NCBI RefSeq assembly: GCF_024160145.1
Contig: NZ_JAMYWQ010000020.1
Span: 30,518-94,517, forward strand
DNA: 64,000 bases
Direction of reading: 5' to 3'
Source: Serratia nevei
GTDB taxonomy: Bacteria > Pseudomonadota > Gammaproteobacteria > Enterobacterales > Enterobacteriaceae
Shown here in pieces: positions 50,537 through 60,500 of this stretch (position 1 is its first letter; each line of letters starts with the position of its first letter). The translations under genes were made by a program, and so were the position numbers. Under the pieces are notes generated by a model. That model did not search any database. It saw nothing but the letters and a program-made list of their open reading frames with translations, and had not been told where the DNA came from.

Positions 50537-53070
50537 CGTTATCCGCGCAGCCTTTGTTGCTCGTCGCCCCTTTTATCATGCTGCGCACCGCAGGCTTGCC
50601 GGCGCAATATGTCAGCCAACTTCCGGATGATTTATCCGCGATTATCCGGCAACACCACTTGCAGGAGCCGGCCTGGCGGCAACTCGGGCAGGCGCTTATC
50701 GCCAGGCTGCATGCGAATATCGCATTACCCTCGGCGGACAGTGTCCGCCAGGAAATGATTCGCTGTCGCCGCCATATCTTCAACGATCGTCATTTCAACC
50801 TGTCTGCCGAAGTGCGCGCCTGGTTGGTGCATTACGATCCAACCACGCTGGAGCAGTTGACCAACTGGTTGGCGATAGCGGACGAGCGCCGGCAGTTGAC
50901 GGCGACCTTCAACCAGCGCTGGCAGCAAGTCAACGAACAAACACAGGCCTGGTTGCTTAAAGCCGCCAACGAACCGGCTCTGCGCCGGGCGCTCTGCCTT
51001 GCCTCCCCGCAGCTGCTTTGCGATCTGGAACAAAATTGGCAGAGTTGGCCGGCCAAACGGCGCCGGCGCGTAGAGCGTTCCTTGTTTGCCTACATGATTC
51101 GAGCGGCGGGCAAGGTCAGCCCATTCAGCACTTTTTCCTCTTTTAGCCTGATCCCGTTTGAAAGCTCGGCCGGCGAAGCCACTCTGCAAATCGGCAAAAG
51201 CAAGGTAACCTCGACCGTACACCTCAACCGTTCCATCGCATTAGCCTTGCGCGACGCGCTGTATACGCAGCACTGGTTGGCGAAACATGACCTGCCGCTA
51301 TGCCGCAACCCCTCCTTGCAACGCATTTCCGCCAGCCAGATGCGCGGCCATTTCTATCGCTATGAGAAACGCCACGGCTTGTTATGGAATGAAGAGCAGC
51401 AATTTGTCCTGGGCCTGGAGGCGGCGGAAATTGACGCCGTTCTGAGCGCCAGCCACCAGCAAAGCTGGAGCGCGTGGCGAGCGCATTTCGAGCAGGCCGG
51501 GATAGCTCCGCAAGAGGCGGAAAGACTGCTGCGAAAGCTGTTGCGCAAGGACGTATTGCGCCCGACATTGCAGTGGGGAACGCATCATCCGGCCCCTCTG
51601 GCCGATGTTGTGGCGCTGATGCCGGCAGAGCTCTCCAGCGATGCACTGCGCAGCCTGCCCGAACTGCCCGAACGGTTTAGCGCGGCGGAAAACGCGGAGC
51701 GGGTCACGCTGCTTGAGCAGGCTCAGCAGACGATTCAACAGAGCTGGGAGCGGCTGACCCACCATCAGATGCCCGAAATTCGCAATATTTTATATGAAGA
51801 CGCCTGGCGAGAAGGGATCAGAATGACATTGCCTGACGCTTTCATTCCCAATGTGCTTGCCCGCGTAGCGAAAGCGGTGGCCAAACGCGCCACGTTGTCG
51901 CAGGAGTACCTCTGGCTGCTGCAGAACTTTATCGACAAATACGGCGCGGGCGGCCACTGCACCGATGTCTCATTGTTTTTGCAGCAAAGCTGGCAGGGAT
52001 TTATTCAATTCACCCAACAACGCATCTCGCAGCCCGCCGCCGCAACGGCCCGCTGGCGGCAGCACAATATCAACCCCGCCGCCCTGAAGCTGCCGGTAAC
52101 GCTCTTCCTGCAATTGGATGCCCGTCATGTGGGGCAGCTGGCGCATTCCCGGGGCAAAGTGGTGATTAACAATGCGTATTCACGCATCGGCTGGCAGTTG
52201 GCGCGCACCACGTTGACCAACGACAGCCAGGCCGACGACAGGCGCCATCAGCTGCAAAACTGGCTACGCCAGTTTGCCGCGCCGGCTTTGCCATTAACCT
52301 TCAGCGTCAGCGGCGAGTCCAGCAATCTGCAGGCCCAGGCCCGCCTGGCCGATCATCACCTGTGTCTGGATGAGCCGCCGCAGGTTGCCGGCGACCTGAC
52401 GCTCGATCGGCTCCAACTGCATCATGATACGCAGAGCGGCCTGCTGAAGGTGACGGACAATCAGGGGCAAGCGTTCCAATTATGTTACCTCGGCGCGGCG
52501 ACGCCGATGGTGGCGTGGGGAACCAAATACCTGCTTACCGTACTGGCCGAACCGGTTCAGATTGGCCGCCCCGCCTACAAGCGATTAATGGCCGATGAGC
52601 TGGATCATGACTTCCGGCATGCCCCGCGCATGGAGGAAGAAGACTGTGTCCTGATCCGTGAAACCTGGTGGGTGCGCTCTTCTCGCATTTTCCATGAACT
52701 GTCCGGGCATCCGGCGACAGAACATCCGGCGCGCCTGTTGGCATTGTTACTGAAGAACGGCATTCCAACGGACAGTTATGTGAACGGACAATTCAACGAT
52801 CATCTTAGCTGGCAGTCATTTAACAACGACAAGATTCGCAAGCCTATGTGGTGCAGGCTGGGCAATTCACATTGCCTTGATCAATTGCTGCTGCTGGCGC
52901 GAAAAGTTGACTGGTTAGTCTTCAGAGAGGCTCTCCCGTCACCGGAAAACAGTTGGATGGAAGTGAAGAACGAAACCTATCTCACTGAAATACACACTGA
53001 GATGGTCATCCCTGGCGATTATCTCGATGCCTCTCTTATGTTCCCTCTGAAGGAGAAACCCCATGCATAA
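50533..53070 (+). CDS. LanB-type dehydratase, glutamylation half
   Basis: This 845-residue protein is a Lant_dehydr_N enzyme without the C-terminal elimination domain. Typical signs are SLFAYMIRAAGKVSPFSTFSSF near residue 190, FINxYGxG-like LQNFIDKYGAGGHC near 470, and the ending YLTEIHTEMVIPGDYLD. It would attach glutamate from Glu-tRNA to Ser/Thr, and the separate SpaB_C protein would eliminate it. The ATG overlaps the preceding stop (ATGA). Confidence 0.9.
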   Translation: MTLSAQPLLLVAPFIMLRTAGLPAQYVSQLPDDLSAIIRQHHLQEPAWRQLGQALIARLHANIALPSADSVRQEMIRCRRHIFNDRHFNLSAEVRAWLVHYDPTTLEQLTNWLAIADERRQLTATFNQRWQQVNEQTQAWLLKAANEPALRRALCLASPQLLCDLEQNWQSWPAKRRRRVERSLFAYMIRAAGKVSPFSTFSSFSLIPFESSAGEATLQIGKSKVTSTVHLNRSIALALRDALYTQHWLAKHDLPLCRNPSLQRISASQMRGHFYRYEKRHGLLWNEEQQFVLGLEAAEIDAVLSASHQQSWSAWRAHFEQAGIAPQEAERLLRKLLRKDVLRPTLQWGTHHPAPLADVVALMPAELSSDALRSLPELPERFSAAENAERVTLLEQAQQTIQQSWERLTHHQMPEIRNILYEDAWREGIRMTLPDAFIPNVLARVAKAVAKRATLSQEYLWLLQNFIDKYGAGGHCTDVSLFLQQSWQGFIQFTQQRISQPAAATARWRQHNINPAALKLPVTLFLQLDARHVGQLAHSRGKVVINNAYSRIGWQLARTTLTNDSQADDRRHQLQNWLRQFAAPALPLTFSVSGESSNLQAQARLADHHLCLDEPPQVAGDLTLDRLQLHHDTQSGLLKVTDNQGQAFQLCYLGAATPMVAWGTKYLLTVLAEPVQIGRPAYKRLMADELDHDFRHAPRMEEEDCVLIRETWWVRSSRIFHELSGHPATEHPARLLALLLKNGIPTDSYVNGQFNDHLSWQSFNNDKIRKPMWCRLGNSHCLDQLLLLARKVDWLVFREALPSPENSWMEVKNETYLTEIHTEMVIPGDYLDASLMFPLKEKPHA

Positions 53071-53278
53071 AGTATCAGGCTTGCTGCTTTTTATCGGCCT
53101 CGTCATGTTCGCTGTCGCCCTGGCTCTCAATATCTACAGCAGCTACACGGCGAGCAACGCCAACGGCGCGTCATTGTTCTCCACCAACTGGTGGGCGCGC
53201 TGGTTCCCGCTATACGCTGCGGGAGCCGCCCTGCTCTTCATTGGTGTGATCTTGCGTCTGACAGTCGGGGAGCGTTAA
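53063..53278 (+). CDS. small two-helix membrane protein
   Basis: This 71-residue protein has helices at about 5-25 (SGLLLFIGLVMFAVALALN) and 49-67 (FPLYAAGAALLFIGVILRL). It overlaps the dehydratase by 8 bp and precedes the HlyD gene by 6 bp. It may be an immunity protein or a part of the exporter. No family is recognised. Confidence 0.7.
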   Translation: MHKVSGLLLFIGLVMFAVALALNIYSSYTASNANGASLFSTNWWARWFPLYAAGAALLFIGVILRLTVGER

Positions 53279-53284
53279 GCACCT

Positions 53285-54319
53285 ATGCGTTCCCCATCTT
53301 CAGAGGCACCGCGCAACACCGCCCGCCAGCAGGCGCTGCACCTCCTGAACTCGCCTCATACTCCGCCGCGTGGGCGGCCATGGAGCAAAGCGGCGCTCGT
53401 CGGGGCGATTGCGCTGGCGTTAGCCTTGGGTCTCGTTGCCGGCAGAGCATGGTTTAGCCAGCCGGCAGCGGCCGAGCACGCCAGCGCTGCCGAGCCTCAG
53501 GCCGATACCGCAGCGCCCGTTGCACCAGCGGCCCCCGCGGCACCTGCGCCTGCAGTCACGGCCGCAGGATTCATCAAGGCCTCCCGCCTCTCTACCGTAT
53601 CGGCAGAGATTACGGGAACGGTGGAAGAGATTTATGTGCAACGCGGGGACAAGGTAAAAAAAGGAGAACGATTGGCATCACTCGATGGGCGTTCGCTAAG
53701 AGCACAGCTTGCGTCGCTGCAGGCCAGCCAGCAAATCGCGGCGGGCAAACTCGCGCAGACGGAGTCCCGCCTGCCGCGCGCGCGCAATCAGCTGCAGCGA
53801 TTGAACCGTTTGTTACCGCTCGACTATGTGAGCCAGGATGATGTCGACAGTGCCAAAGCGGAGCTGGATTCCTTCGAGGCGCAGCGCCGCCAATATCAGG
53901 CAGAATTGCAACAAGTGGGCTGGCAGATAAAAGCCAGTGAAATCGACCTGCTGCGCACGGTTATCCGCGCGCCCTTCGACGGCCAGGTGGTTTCGTTAGA
54001 TGCCTCCCCGGGGGAAACGGTTTCGCCTATTTCCGCCGGCGGCGGTTTCACCCGCACGGGGATCGCCACCATTGTCGGTTTGGATGACTTTGATGCCGAA
54101 GTTTGGCTGCCTGAAAGCCAGCTGGCGAACGTCGCGCCCCAACAACGAGTGACAATCAAGCCGGATGGCCTCCCCGATCGACAGCTCTCAGGCACCGTCA
54201 ACCTTATCTCTTCGGTGGTGGATGAGCAACGCGCGGCGGTTTTAGTCATTATCAAGCTCACTCAGCAACAGCCCTGGCTGAAACATAATATGTCAATTCA
54301 GGTAGATTTTTATGAATAA
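53285..54319 (+). CDS. HlyD-family periplasmic adaptor
   Basis: This 344-residue protein has a membrane anchor (residues 38-55, ALVGAIALALALGLVAG), a Pro/Ala linker, the lipoyl half-motifs VEEIYVQRGDKVKKGERLASLDG and VIRAPFDGQVVSLDASPGE, a helical hairpin and a beta-barrel. It joins the inner-membrane ABC pump to an outer-membrane duct. It overlaps the ATPase gene by 8 bp. The set resembles DevBCA/MacAB exporters. Confidence 0.9.
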   Translation: MRSPSSEAPRNTARQQALHLLNSPHTPPRGRPWSKAALVGAIALALALGLVAGRAWFSQPAAAEHASAAEPQADTAAPVAPAAPAAPAPAVTAAGFIKASRLSTVSAEITGTVEEIYVQRGDKVKKGERLASLDGRSLRAQLASLQASQQIAAGKLAQTESRLPRARNQLQRLNRLLPLDYVSQDDVDSAKAELDSFEAQRRQYQAELQQVGWQIKASEIDLLRTVIRAPFDGQVVSLDASPGETVSPISAGGGFTRTGIATIVGLDDFDAEVWLPESQLANVAPQQRVTIKPDGLPDRQLSGTVNLISSVVDEQRAAVLVIIKLTQQQPWLKHNMSIQVDFYE

Positions 54320-55022
54320 AACGGCAACCGCACCGAGCGATCCGGTCGTACAACTGCAACAGGCCGGCAAAGACTATAAAAAAGGGCGCGAGCACATCAC
54401 GGTATTGCACGATCTTGATTTTAGCCTGCGCGGTGGCGAGATGGTCAGCATCATGGGGCCATCCGGCTCAGGGAAGTCGACGCTGCTAAATCTGATCTCC
54501 GGCGTCAATGTCTGCGATCGGGGCGAGGTATTTTTGCAAGGGTATCCGCTGCATCGGCTACGGCCGGAAGAACGCACCTCGCTGCGAGCTCGCCATATTG
54601 GCTTCGTCTTTCAGTTTTATAACCTGTTGCCCGTTCTCAGCGCCGAGGAGAATGTCGCCCTTCCCCTGCACCTTTGGCATATGGACGCCAAACAGCGCCG
54701 GCAACGCGTCGACGCCGCGCTGGCGCTGGTTCAGATGGAACACCGGCGCCGCCACTTGCCGGATGAGCTCTCCGGAGGAGAGCGCCAGCGCGTGGCAATT
54801 GCGCGTGCGATAGCCACTAACCCGGACCTGCTGCTGTGCGATGAGCCTACCGGCGATCTCAGCCAGGAGGCGGGGGAGGAAATTATGGATATTATGACGC
54901 TACTGAGCCAGGAGCAGGGCAAAGCGATCATCGTCGTGACGCATGATATTCAGGTCGCCGCGCGGGCGCAGCGCCAATTCCAACTCAGGGACGGCAAGCT
55001 GATCCATAGGGATATGCCATGA
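54312..55022 (+). CDS. MacB/LolD-type ABC ATPase
   Basis: This 236-residue ATPase has Walker [12 protein letters not shown]-loop FVFQFYN, signature [14 protein letters not shown], Walker [13 protein letters not shown] and H-loop VTHD. The Asp-Leu-Ser after Walker B is the LolD/MacB type that partners with FtsX-like permeases. Its stop overlaps the next start. Confidence 0.93.
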   Translation: MNKTATAPSDPVVQLQQAGKDYKKGREHITVLHDLDFSLRGGEMVSIMGPSGSGKSTLLNLISGVNVCDRGEVFLQGYPLHRLRPEERTSLRARHIGFVFQFYNLLPVLSAEENVALPLHLWHMDAKQRRQRVDAALALVQMEHRRRHLPDELSGGERQRVAIARAIATNPDLLLCDEPTGDLSQEAGEEIMDIMTLLSQEQGKAIIVVTHDIQVAARAQRQFQLRDGKLIHRDMP

Positions 55023-56176
55023 GAGCCGTGTTTTACCTCTGGTTGTGGCGCTCCGCCACTGAGCAGTCGAGAAGATTTATCATGATCTTGCTGTTCATCG
55101 CCAGCGGCGTCATGTTGCTGCAGCTCATGCTGACCTTTGATCGCGCCTTCAGTTTAAAGGCCAACGATCCGCCCGGCGGAGACAACCGGTTGCTGGTGCT
55201 GAATGCCCTCAGTTCCCAGATGCTGCTGCCGCAGTTTTACCATCAGAAAATGGGGCAACTGCCGGCGTTGGATCGGCTGAGCTGGGGAGTTTGGGTCGGT
55301 GCGTACTATCGCCATCCCGGATGGTTCGTGCCCGCTATCGCGGTAGAAGACCAACACTACTTTGCCATGATCCCTTCTTTAAAAATAGCACCGGGCTTAC
55401 TGGAGCGTTGGCAGAATGACCGGCAAGGCGTTCTGGTCGACAGCCGTTTTGCAGCGCAATATCGTTTAAAAGCGGGTGATCGGCTGCCGCTTTCATCCGC
55501 GATTTGGAAGCTCGCGCCTAACCCCATTCTCGATCTTTACATTACCGGGATCGTTGAAGAAACCCAAACGGACACCCCTCCCGCAGTCTGGATGCATTAT
55601 GACTACCTCGACAGCGTCAGACAAAATGGCAAGCGGCTGGTGAGTTTTTTCATGGTGACCCCTAAACCCGGCATGTCTGCGGAGACCCTCTCCCGGCAGA
55701 TTGATGCCCTGTTTGGCGCGGAGCGGTTGCGCGGCACCACGCAGACAGCCCCCGTACGCATGCATATAAAATTGTTTATGAGTAAATTGTTCGATTTCCA
55801 TCGCGTGATTTTTTGGGTCAATCTGGCGCTGTGCCTGTTATTGGCGCTGTTGCTCAGCACCAACTTCTATGTCATGACTCATAAAGCCTTGAGCGACTAC
55901 CGTACCCTTAATTATCTGGGGTTTCGCAAATCACGGTTGATTAAAGCGGTTGCCGTGCAACTCAGCGCCATCACCCTGGCGGGCGCCATCGTGGGCATGG
56001 CGTTGTCAGTTATTTTTAGTCTGTTATTGCCGACGCTGTACCCCGCCGTATTAAACGGCGTTGAGCCGCATTTCCGGGATTATGCCATCGGTCTCCTGCT
56101 GGTCTTTATTTTGTCCCTGGTCTGCGCATTGCCCTCCCTCTTTCAAATCGTTCGCCTGCAGGAGGAGAGAAAATGA
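55019..56176 (+). CDS. FtsX-like ABC permease 1
   Basis: This 385-residue protein has an N-terminal helix (FIMILLFIASGVMLLQLML), a periplasmic domain of about 200 residues and three C-terminal helices (FWVNLALCLLLALLLSTNFY; AVAVQLSAITLAGAIVGMAL; YAIGLLLVFILSLVCALP), the MacB/FtsX plan. It pairs with the second permease. Its stop overlaps the next start. Confidence 0.9.
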   Translation: MRAVFYLWLWRSATEQSRRFIMILLFIASGVMLLQLMLTFDRAFSLKANDPPGGDNRLLVLNALSSQMLLPQFYHQKMGQLPALDRLSWGVWVGAYYRHPGWFVPAIAVEDQHYFAMIPSLKIAPGLLERWQNDRQGVLVDSRFAAQYRLKAGDRLPLSSAIWKLAPNPILDLYITGIVEETQTDTPPAVWMHYDYLDSVRQNGKRLVSFFMVTPKPGMSAETLSRQIDALFGAERLRGTTQTAPVRMHIKLFMSKLFDFHRVIFWVNLALCLLLALLLSTNFYVMTHKALSDYRTLNYLGFRKSRLIKAVAVQLSAITLAGAIVGMALSVIFSLLLPTLYPAVLNGVEPHFRDYAIGLLLVFILSLVCALPSLFQIVRLQEERK

Positions 56177-57342
56177 ACCCGCGTCCATCCTCGAAAATCC
56201 ACCAGCTCGGGATCTTGCTGGGCATTGGATTACGCAACTTATGGCGGCGGCCACTTTATCTCACTGCGATTCTCTCCAGCTTCATTTTTCTCGCGGTTAT
56301 TGTGACATCGTTATTTTCACTGCGCGCAGGGCTGATCGGCGCGCTGGAGTCGAGTGCAGAACCCGGCCTGTATTTTGCGCAAAGCAAAGACTCCTCCTCC
56401 GAACTGACCAGTACGATAACGCGAACGCAGGCGGCGCAACTTTCGCGCTTGCCCGGCCTTGTTGCGGCCTCGCCGGAGTGGGTCGTTCTGGTGCGACTCC
56501 GCCCTGACAACGTGGAAAAAGAGTATCTGGTGCGCGGCGTGACGCCGGCGGCATTCACGCTGATGAACGCCAACAACGGGCAACCGCTGGTCACCCTCAC
56601 CCGCGGCAGAGCATTTCAGCCGGGACAAAATGAGCTCGTCGTCGGCGCTTCACTGGCGCGACATTATCCGGCGTTCCACGTGGGCGAGACCATTCGTCTG
56701 CACGATCGTAATTGGAAAATCGTCGGTGAATTTACTACCGGCGGCTCACCGCGGCAGTCCGAGTTCATGGCCGATCTGGAACATATCCGCACCAGCTGGG
56801 GCGCGGGACTGGATTACAACCTGGTGGCATTGACCAGCAATGCCCCCTCTGTCGAGCAGCTGCAGCAAGCCATCCAGGGGACGCTCAATGACCGAGTCGC
56901 CATTAGCGACAGCCGAACCTACTATGCCGGCAGCAGCGAAGGGTTGGGCCAGGTGCTGCTGTGGTTCGGCCTGTTATTTTCATTGCTGGCGGGGGTGTCG
57001 GTGACTGCGGGCATCATCGCGCTCTGCGAATCGCTCATCGCCAACCAACAAGACCAGCTGGCAATAACGCTGTTGCTGGGATTCGGCAGGGTTATTGATG
57101 TGTCTTACCTCTGCCAAACCCTCTTGCTGGGCCTGGCAGGCTCTTCCATTGGCGCCTTGTTGAGCATGCTGTTGTTCAACGGCATCACGTTCACCACGTT
57201 TGGCCACGCGCATGAGCTGGTGTTCCCCATGTTGGTCAGCGGGAAAATGCAGATGATCAGTATCGCTTATGGCGTATTCATCAGCTTTGTCGCCTCACTG
57301 TTTGTACTACCGGCCATTCGCGCAGCGACAAAGGGAAAATAA
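56173..57342 (+). CDS. FtsX-like ABC permease 2
   Basis: This 389-residue protein has the same plan: an N-terminal helix (PLYLTAILSSFIFLAVIVTSL), a large periplasmic domain with AAQLSRLPGLVAASPEWV, and three C-terminal helices. Two different permeases with one ATPase suggest a heterodimeric pump. It ends the operon that starts with the split permease. Confidence 0.9.
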   Translation: MNPRPSSKIHQLGILLGIGLRNLWRRPLYLTAILSSFIFLAVIVTSLFSLRAGLIGALESSAEPGLYFAQSKDSSSELTSTITRTQAAQLSRLPGLVAASPEWVVLVRLRPDNVEKEYLVRGVTPAAFTLMNANNGQPLVTLTRGRAFQPGQNELVVGASLARHYPAFHVGETIRLHDRNWKIVGEFTTGGSPRQSEFMADLEHIRTSWGAGLDYNLVALTSNAPSVEQLQQAIQGTLNDRVAISDSRTYYAGSSEGLGQVLLWFGLLFSLLAGVSVTAGIIALCESLIANQQDQLAITLLLGFGRVIDVSYLCQTLLLGLAGSSIGALLSMLLFNGITFTTFGHAHELVFPMLVSGKMQMISIAYGVFISFVASLFVLPAIRAATKGK

Positions 57343-57596
57343 TGCCGGGCGCAACGGAGAGCCGGCTAAAAGAAAGCCATGCGTCGCCGCAAGGGAGCGG
57401 CCCAATAGCGATTAAAGAATGTTAGCCACTTAATTAATTGCGGCATTCATTGAATGAAATCGCGCAGGTGAAAAAACCAAAGCACTGAATATCAATTACA
57501 CAGAGATATTGACTTGATTTTGCATGCCAAAAGAAAAATGGAAAGCCTGCTAACAAGGCGCTTGAATACCATTCCAGGACAGGAGCCAGAGAAAAA
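57343..57596. promoter_or_regulatory. 254-bp gap, likely promoter region of the siderophore-type genes
   Basis: The gap is AT-rich compared with the genes. It has TTCATT-G-AATGAA (57446-57458) and AATATC-N11-GATATT (57488-57510) inverted repeats. A separate transcript for the NRPS and conjugation genes is likely. No clear Fur box is seen. Confidence 0.45.
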
Positions 57597-60500
57597 ATGA
57601 ATGACTTATCCCTTAATAAAACTCCCCTGGCGGATACCCAGCAGGGTGTATGGTACGCGTCGCAAGCCAGCCACTCTTCCAAACTCTATGCGACGGCGCA
57701 AGCCCTGCGCCTGCACGGTGAAATTAATCGAACATTATTGCTCAACGCCATCGAACTGGCTCTGCAAGATATTGAGGTGCTCAACCACCGGTTCCTCGAC
57801 ATCGATGGCATCCCGTCTTTCGGCATCCACCAGCCTGCAGGCCGCGTGACCGTTTGCGATCTCAGCCATCACGCAGATCCGGAGGCGCTCGCCTGGCGCG
57901 CAATGGGAGAGATAACGCAACGGGAACAGGGGCCGGATAATTTACACCTTCATGAACATCAGCTGTATGTTTTGAATGAACGCGAAGTGATATGGTTTTC
58001 CCGCATACACCATATCGCTTTCGACGCCTACGCCTATTCCCTGCTCCATCGCCGTGCGGGGGAGCATTACCGGGCGCTGTGTCAAGGAACGCCGCCGCCG
58101 CCCAGTCGTTTTGTCAAACTGACGACGCTCTGCCATGACGACGCCCACTACAGGCAGAGCGCGCAGTATGCAGACGATCACCGCTACTGGATGCAGCGCT
58201 GCGCGCAGCTGCCTGCACCGACATTTCTTGGTGCGCCGGCGCAAGCCATGGCCGAGCACACGTTGGAAGTCGAGACCATTATCGATGCCGAAGTGGCGTT
58301 AGCCCTGGACAGTTTCTACCAAAGCAGCGGGATCGCACTATCCGACGTCTTGCTCAGCGCATTTGCCAGCTATTTCTCCTGTTGCCAGTCGGGCGAGCGG
58401 CAACTGTTGTTCGGCCTGCCCTGCATGGGGCGGCTTGATACTTATGGCGCCCAGGCGGCGGTCACACGCAGCAATATCCTGCCGCTTCTGCTGGATTTGC
58501 CGCAGCACGCGCACTTTCGCGACGTTTGCGCCGCCGTCGCCCGCAGCCGGCGCGAGCTGCTCGCGCATCAGCGCTACCGCGGAGAATGGATCGGCCGCGC
58601 TATCGGCAGGGTCGGTGATGCGTTGCCCCTTTACGGCATCGAACTGAACATCTTGCCTCCGCCTGCGACACTCGATTTTGCGGGGCTAAACGCCACGGTC
58701 AAACATGTCGCCACCGGCCCCGTACGCGATCTTAACCTCCATCTGGAACTGGGTACGGACCTGCAACCGCGCCGCCTGCGTCTTATTGCCAATGCCGCGC
58801 GCCATCATCACGCAGAGCTGCAATTGCATGTGCGGCGGCTGTTGCATTGGATCATGCAGTTGGTTGCAGCGCCGACCCTGCCGCTGCAGCAACTGACGCT
58901 GGCGGCGCCGGCGGAACTGGCGTTAATCGCGCAATGGAACGACACCGCCCAGCCGTTACCCGCCAACACGATCCTCGACCTGTTCCTCAAACAGGTTCAA
59001 GCTACGCCGCATCAGATAGCCGTGCTCGACGAAAATGAACGGCTGAGCTATTCGGCGCTGGAACTGCGCTCACGGCGGTGCGCGCATGCCCTAGAACGCC
59101 ATCTGCAAGGCGCTCACGGCCAGGTGATCGCCGTCACACTTGAACGCAGCGTGGCCTTAGAAGTGGTTCTGCTGGCCATTATGCGCGCCGGTGCCACGCT
59201 ATTGCCGTTGTCGCCCGAGCTGCCGACGCGGCGACAGCAAAAGATGCTTGAGCAGGCCAATGCGGCGTTGCTGATAGCCGATCGCGCCGATGACGACAGG
59301 TTGCCGGCCAGCGTTCCCCGACTCGATCTCGCAGCGCTGTACTCACTTGCCGGCCATCAGAGCGCCGCTTTGCCGCTCGTCACACGGCAAAGCGGCGCAG
59401 ATCCGGCTTATATTCTGTTCACCTCCGGTTCCAGCGGCGATCCCAAAGGGGTGATAGTGAGCCATCTGGCCCTGGCCAATCGTCTGCAATGGATGCAGGC
59501 CGAATATCCGTTAGGGCCGCAGGATCGCGTACTGCAGAAAACGCCGGCCACCTTTGATGTGTCGATTTGGGAATTTTTCTGGCCGCTAATCGGAGGCGCA
59601 ACCTTGGTGATGGCGCGACCCGGCGGCCATACCGACCCGGCGTACCTGCTGAATTGCATCGTGCAGCATCGCATCACAACGCTGCACTTTGTTCCGTCGA
59701 TGCTAGCGCTGTTTCTCGACGCCGCCGAGCGCAGGCCCGAACCGCTGCCGCTGCTCAGAGTATTCGCCAGCGGGGAAGCCTTGTCGCCGGAACTGGCCCA
59801 GCGGCACCGGGCATTGCTGACGGCGCCTTTGCATAATCTTTACGGCCCGACGGAGGCCGCCATCGATGTCACTTACCACGCGCTGGGCTGCACCGACGAG
59901 AAGCGCAGCGTGCCTATCGGCCGCCCCATTTGGAATACGCGCATCCACATGCTGGATCCCTACGGCAACACCACCCCCATCGGCATCGAGGGGGAATTGC
60001 ACATTGAGGGCATTTGTCTTGCTGACGGCTATGCCGGCCAACCCGAGCTGACGGCAGAACGGTTTTTCGCCACGGCGGACGGCAAACGGCTTTACCGCAC
60101 GGGAGACCTGGCGCGCTGGCGCCCGAATGGCGAAATAGATTATTTGGGGCGGTTGGATCACCAGATAAAAATACACGGGCAGCGTATTGAGCTGGAGGAA
60201 ATTGATTCGGTTCTCAATCGACACCCACAGGTGCTCCAGTCTTGCGCCAACATGCATGAAGGGCGCATTGTCGCCTATGTCGTGGTCACCGGCACCGAAG
60301 CCGATGAAAAAGCCTTACTGGCGCTCTGCCGGGAATATCTCCCTGCCTATATGCTGCCACAGTGCCTGGTGTTTCTCTCCGAACTGCCGCTCAGCCGCAA
60401 TGGCAAACTGGATAGAAAAGCGCTGCCCGCCCCGCAAAGCCCGCAATCACACGGCGGCGGCATACCCTCCACCTTGACGGAGCAACGGCTGTGCGAATAT

